DNA of 64,000 nt from positions 2,418,254-2,482,253 of the forward strand of contig CP070815.1 of assembly GCA_020344215.1 (NCBI GenBank), in the 5' to 3' direction. Position 1 is the stretch's first letter; every line of letters starts with the position of its first letter. Both the position numbers and the translations under genes were made by a program. This DNA comes from Gemmatimonadota bacterium. Its GTDB lineage: Bacteria; Gemmatimonadota; Gemmatimonadetes; Palauibacterales; KS3-K002. Below are positions 62,155 through 64,000 of the stretch, one piece after another. The notes under the pieces were generated by a model, which was not told the origin of the DNA, made no database searches, and was given only the letters and a program-made list of their open reading frames with translations.

Positions 62155-62361
62155 CTATGGCAGGGCCATCTCCTTGGGTGGGGTTACTGTCCCGTCGGCA
62201 GTGCCAAGAACAGGTTCCTTCTGATCAAGGTAGTGGATTACGCCAGGTCCTGTCGGCCGACAGGCGGCTGGGCCGAATAGCCAAATGGTGGGTCCTTGGG
62301 CAAGCATGTCGATGACCTCCCCGTCCACCCGGACCGTGATCGGCCTCTCAAGTTGTATCAA
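62155..62361 (-). CDS. Possible small protein after the S41-like gene
   Basis: 68 codons from TTG 62361, overlapping the stop of the upstream S41-like gene (TTGA). Sequence starts MIQLERPITVRVDGEVIDML and shows strand-like alternation, but no family is recognised. The overlap hints at translational coupling; the lack of a ribosome site and the rare start argue against it. Confidence 0.35.
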   Translation of the reverse strand: MIQLERPITVRVDGEVIDMLAQGPTIWLFGPAACRPTGPGVIHYLDQKEPVLGTADGTVTPPKEMALP

Positions 62362-64000
62362 GGCGGGTCGTGTCTTCTGCCCCGTTCTAATTCGTCAACC
62401 ATCTGTCGCGCATTTGAATTCTCCGGATTCAACTCGAGGGACCTCCTAAAGGACTCGAGTGCCGACCTCTCGTCGCCTCCGGCGAGATAGGCTTCCCCGA
62501 GGTAGTCCCAGGCTCTCCAGGATTCTGGGTGCCTCTCGGTATTGAGTCGGAATACCGTGATCAAGTCCGTCACTCTGCCAGCTTCTAAGAGTTGAACGCC
62601 AAGTCTTTCCAGTTCCCTTCTCGAGAACGGCTCCCACCAGGCGATCTCCGAAGCTACTGGTTCCAACCTCCGGTATTCCTCCATGAATGCTTCAGCGCCA
62701 TCCTCAAGCAAGATATCGCCCAGCAGCTTCACCTGATCGTTCAGAACGGCCTTCAGCACTGGATCGCGGCCCGCGAAGTAATCCTCAGATGAGGTTATGA
62801 CGGGGTAGTCCGGTGGATAGAGGTTCCTGTCATCCCAAGCATCGCCGTGCTGGTGATAGAGAGTAGGAATCCATACCTCTAACCCACTGTTGGGGAGACG
62901 GATTAGAATGGGGTCGGAGTAGAAGTTGAATGGACCTCCTGCAGGCTCCCCAACCAGCAGTGTGTTGGTATGTCGCTTCATGAGCGCGCATGTCGTTACG
63001 CCCGCGCTCACGGTCTTGTTCCCGACCAATGTGAAGAGACGACCTTTCTGATTGATACCCTCATGCTTGATGAACTCGTGAATGAACGGCAACAGCATAT
63101 AGCCGTTGCCGCCGTTGTTGTAACGCATGTCCAGTACGAACTTGTCGATGTCGTTGCTGTTTGCCTCGTAGAAGGCCCACAGACGGTCCGTGAAGTGCTC
63201 GAAAGTCTCTTCCCACGAATCCGCTACCGAGTTGAACTGCATGTAAAGCGCACGGTGTTCCTTCAGATGCTCGAACCAGTACATGTAGTCCACGGTGAAT
63301 TGATTGCGAAGGTGAAGGGGCAGAGAGTCCTCACTGGCGGGGAACGCGGTCACGTAGTTGCCCCCAGGCGGGCCATCAAGTGTTCTGTAGAACCAGAAGA
63401 AGTCGAACTCGGAATTTGTCGCCCGGAGCGAGACTGCTTTTCGCTCGCCGGTCCGAGTAATCAACTCCAAAGGTAGCGAGTCGGGCGAAGGTATGATTCC
63501 CAGAGCACTCACTACCCCGGCGTTCGACAAATAGAGGGGCGTGAAATTCGATCTTGAAAAGTCGTTGTCTACTGCAACCACGGTCCCAACGAGTGCGAAT
63601 GCCTCCTCGCTCGATAGACCTCCCACCTTCGTGACCCGAGACCCAACGAGCTCCGAGTAAGCGCTGTCGACGACGGTAATGAACAGTCCGTCCGAGAAGT
63701 TCTGAAACCTCACCGGAAACCAAGAATCGAAACCGAACGGACCGAAGCTCCGAAGCATCGTGTGTCCGTCTGCGAGTCTGGCGATCACTTGCATCATCCG
63801 CACCACGATCGTGGACAGGTCAAGATCCGTGATGTCAGCTTCAAGCTGCGTTATTGCGGACCTGAACTCCTCCTCTGTATCGCGGTGAAAGGGATTCGGA
63901 TGGGTGGATTCAAGTGTGTAGACAAGAAACTGCAGATCCTGCACCCACTGTTCGGCGGTCGGTGCATCTTGGGAGTGCGAAAGAGTGGGGGTTACCAGAA
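62358..64000 (-). CDS. S41-peptidase-like protein with TPRs (N-terminus cut by window edge)
   Basis: At least 547 residues, open to the right edge; the GTG at 63944 is internal, since sensible family sequence (TAEQWVQDLQFLVYTLESTH) continues upstream. A helical N-terminal domain with LADGHTMLRSFGP and a tail-specific-protease fold follow: KFVLDMRYNNGGNGYMLLPF, LVGNKTVSAGVTTCALMKRH (place of the catalytic Ser; here SAGVTT) and VGEPAGGPFNFYSD. Two TPRs close it (AWDYLGEAYLAGGDERSALE). S41 peptidases degrade proteins in the periplasm. The LVTPTLSHSQDA at the edge looks like the end of a signal peptide. Confidence 0.8.
   Translation of the reverse strand, partial: LVTPTLSHSQDAPTAEQWVQDLQFLVYTLESTHPNPFHRDTEEEFRSAITQLEADITDLDLSTIVVRMMQVIARLADGHTMLRSFGPFGFDSWFPVRFQNFSDGLFITVVDSAYSELVGSRVTKVGGLSSEEAFALVGTVVAVDNDFSRSNFTPLYLSNAGVVSALGIIPSPDSLPLELITRTGERKAVSLRATNSEFDFFWFYRTLDGPPGGNYVTAFPASEDSLPLHLRNQFTVDYMYWFEHLKEHRALYMQFNSVADSWEETFEHFTDRLWAFYEANSNDIDKFVLDMRYNNGGNGYMLLPFIHEFIKHEGINQKGRLFTLVGNKTVSAGVTTCALMKRHTNTLLVGEPAGGPFNFYSDPILIRLPNSGLEVWIPTLYHQHGDAWDDRNLYPPDYPVITSSEDYFAGRDPVLKAVLNDQVKLLGDILLEDGAEAFMEEYRRLEPVASEIAWWEPFSRRELERLGVQLLEAGRVTDLITVFRLNTERHPESWRAWDYLGEAYLAGGDERSALESFRRSLELNPENSNARQMVDELERGRRHDPP

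Noticed and set aside
1..64000. CRISPR array, rRNA genes, insertion sequences with transposase
   Set aside because: I looked for regularly spaced short repeats, rRNA signatures and transposase motifs and saw none. The only regular repeats are the iterons and the cassette-bounding elements.

Overview
The window is GC-rich (about 60-65% by eye), bacterial and densely coding. Its gene content fits a Gemmatimonadota- or Acidobacteriota-like genome, probably metagenomic: four long MacB/FtsX permeases of the 'acidobacterial duplicated orphan permease' (ADOP) type, a PadR regulator paired with one of them, TolB-like/TPR proteins, an M16 peptidase pair, a PD40-propeller amidohydrolase, a quinoprotein dehydrogenase, and a molybdenum hydroxylase with its 2Fe-2S subunit. 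The taxonomy is inferred from gene families only; there is no rRNA or other marker in the window.

Layout. 0-9.8 kb: edge-truncated MarR regulator, PQQ-type dehydrogenase, pyruvate phosphate dikinase, DUF77 thiamine-binding protein, GNAT enzyme with a Cys-rich head, DUF457 membrane hydrolase with a terminator in its leader, cardiolipin synthase. 9.9-18.6 kb: HEAT-repeat protein, gamma-glutamyltransferase with a LEA14-type lipoprotein, MBL-fold hydrolase, Na/phosphate symporter plus PhoU. 18.6-25.3 kb (minus strand): M16 peptidase pair, then a membrane redox operon (fatty-acid hydroxylase, cytochrome b, eight-haem cytochrome c with TPRs) in which the last two genes look frameshifted apart. 25.5-34.1 kb: TolB/TPR protein, cobalamin adenosyltransferase, uridine phosphorylase, PadR with an internally deleted ADOP, molybdenum hydroxylase pair, metallophosphoesterase. 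34.2-49.7 kb: two full ADOPs, two alpha/beta hydrolases, two TPR lipoprotein/secreted proteins, a GT39-like glycosyltransferase, a CPBP protein without its catalytic glutamates, and a glycine-zipper lipoprotein.

49.9-62.1 kb is the most unusual part. Six or seven same-orientation repeats separate single genes or gene remnants: a low-GC zinc-ribbon protein, a broken TolB/TPR gene, a 53-aa basic protein, an ADOP, a TPR protein and a degenerate amidohydrolase. The repeats are built on the 3' half of a proline-type tRNA gene (minus strand), in several copies next to GCGCT iterons spaced at exact multiples of 10 bp. Two copies carry a 69-bp two-hairpin insert inside the tRNA T-arm. This looks like a string of tRNA-derived attachment-site scars bounding gene-sized cassettes, with no recombinase gene in the window. 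A second, unrelated tRNA 3' half lies just beyond it on the other strand. The window ends inside an S41-like TPR protein.
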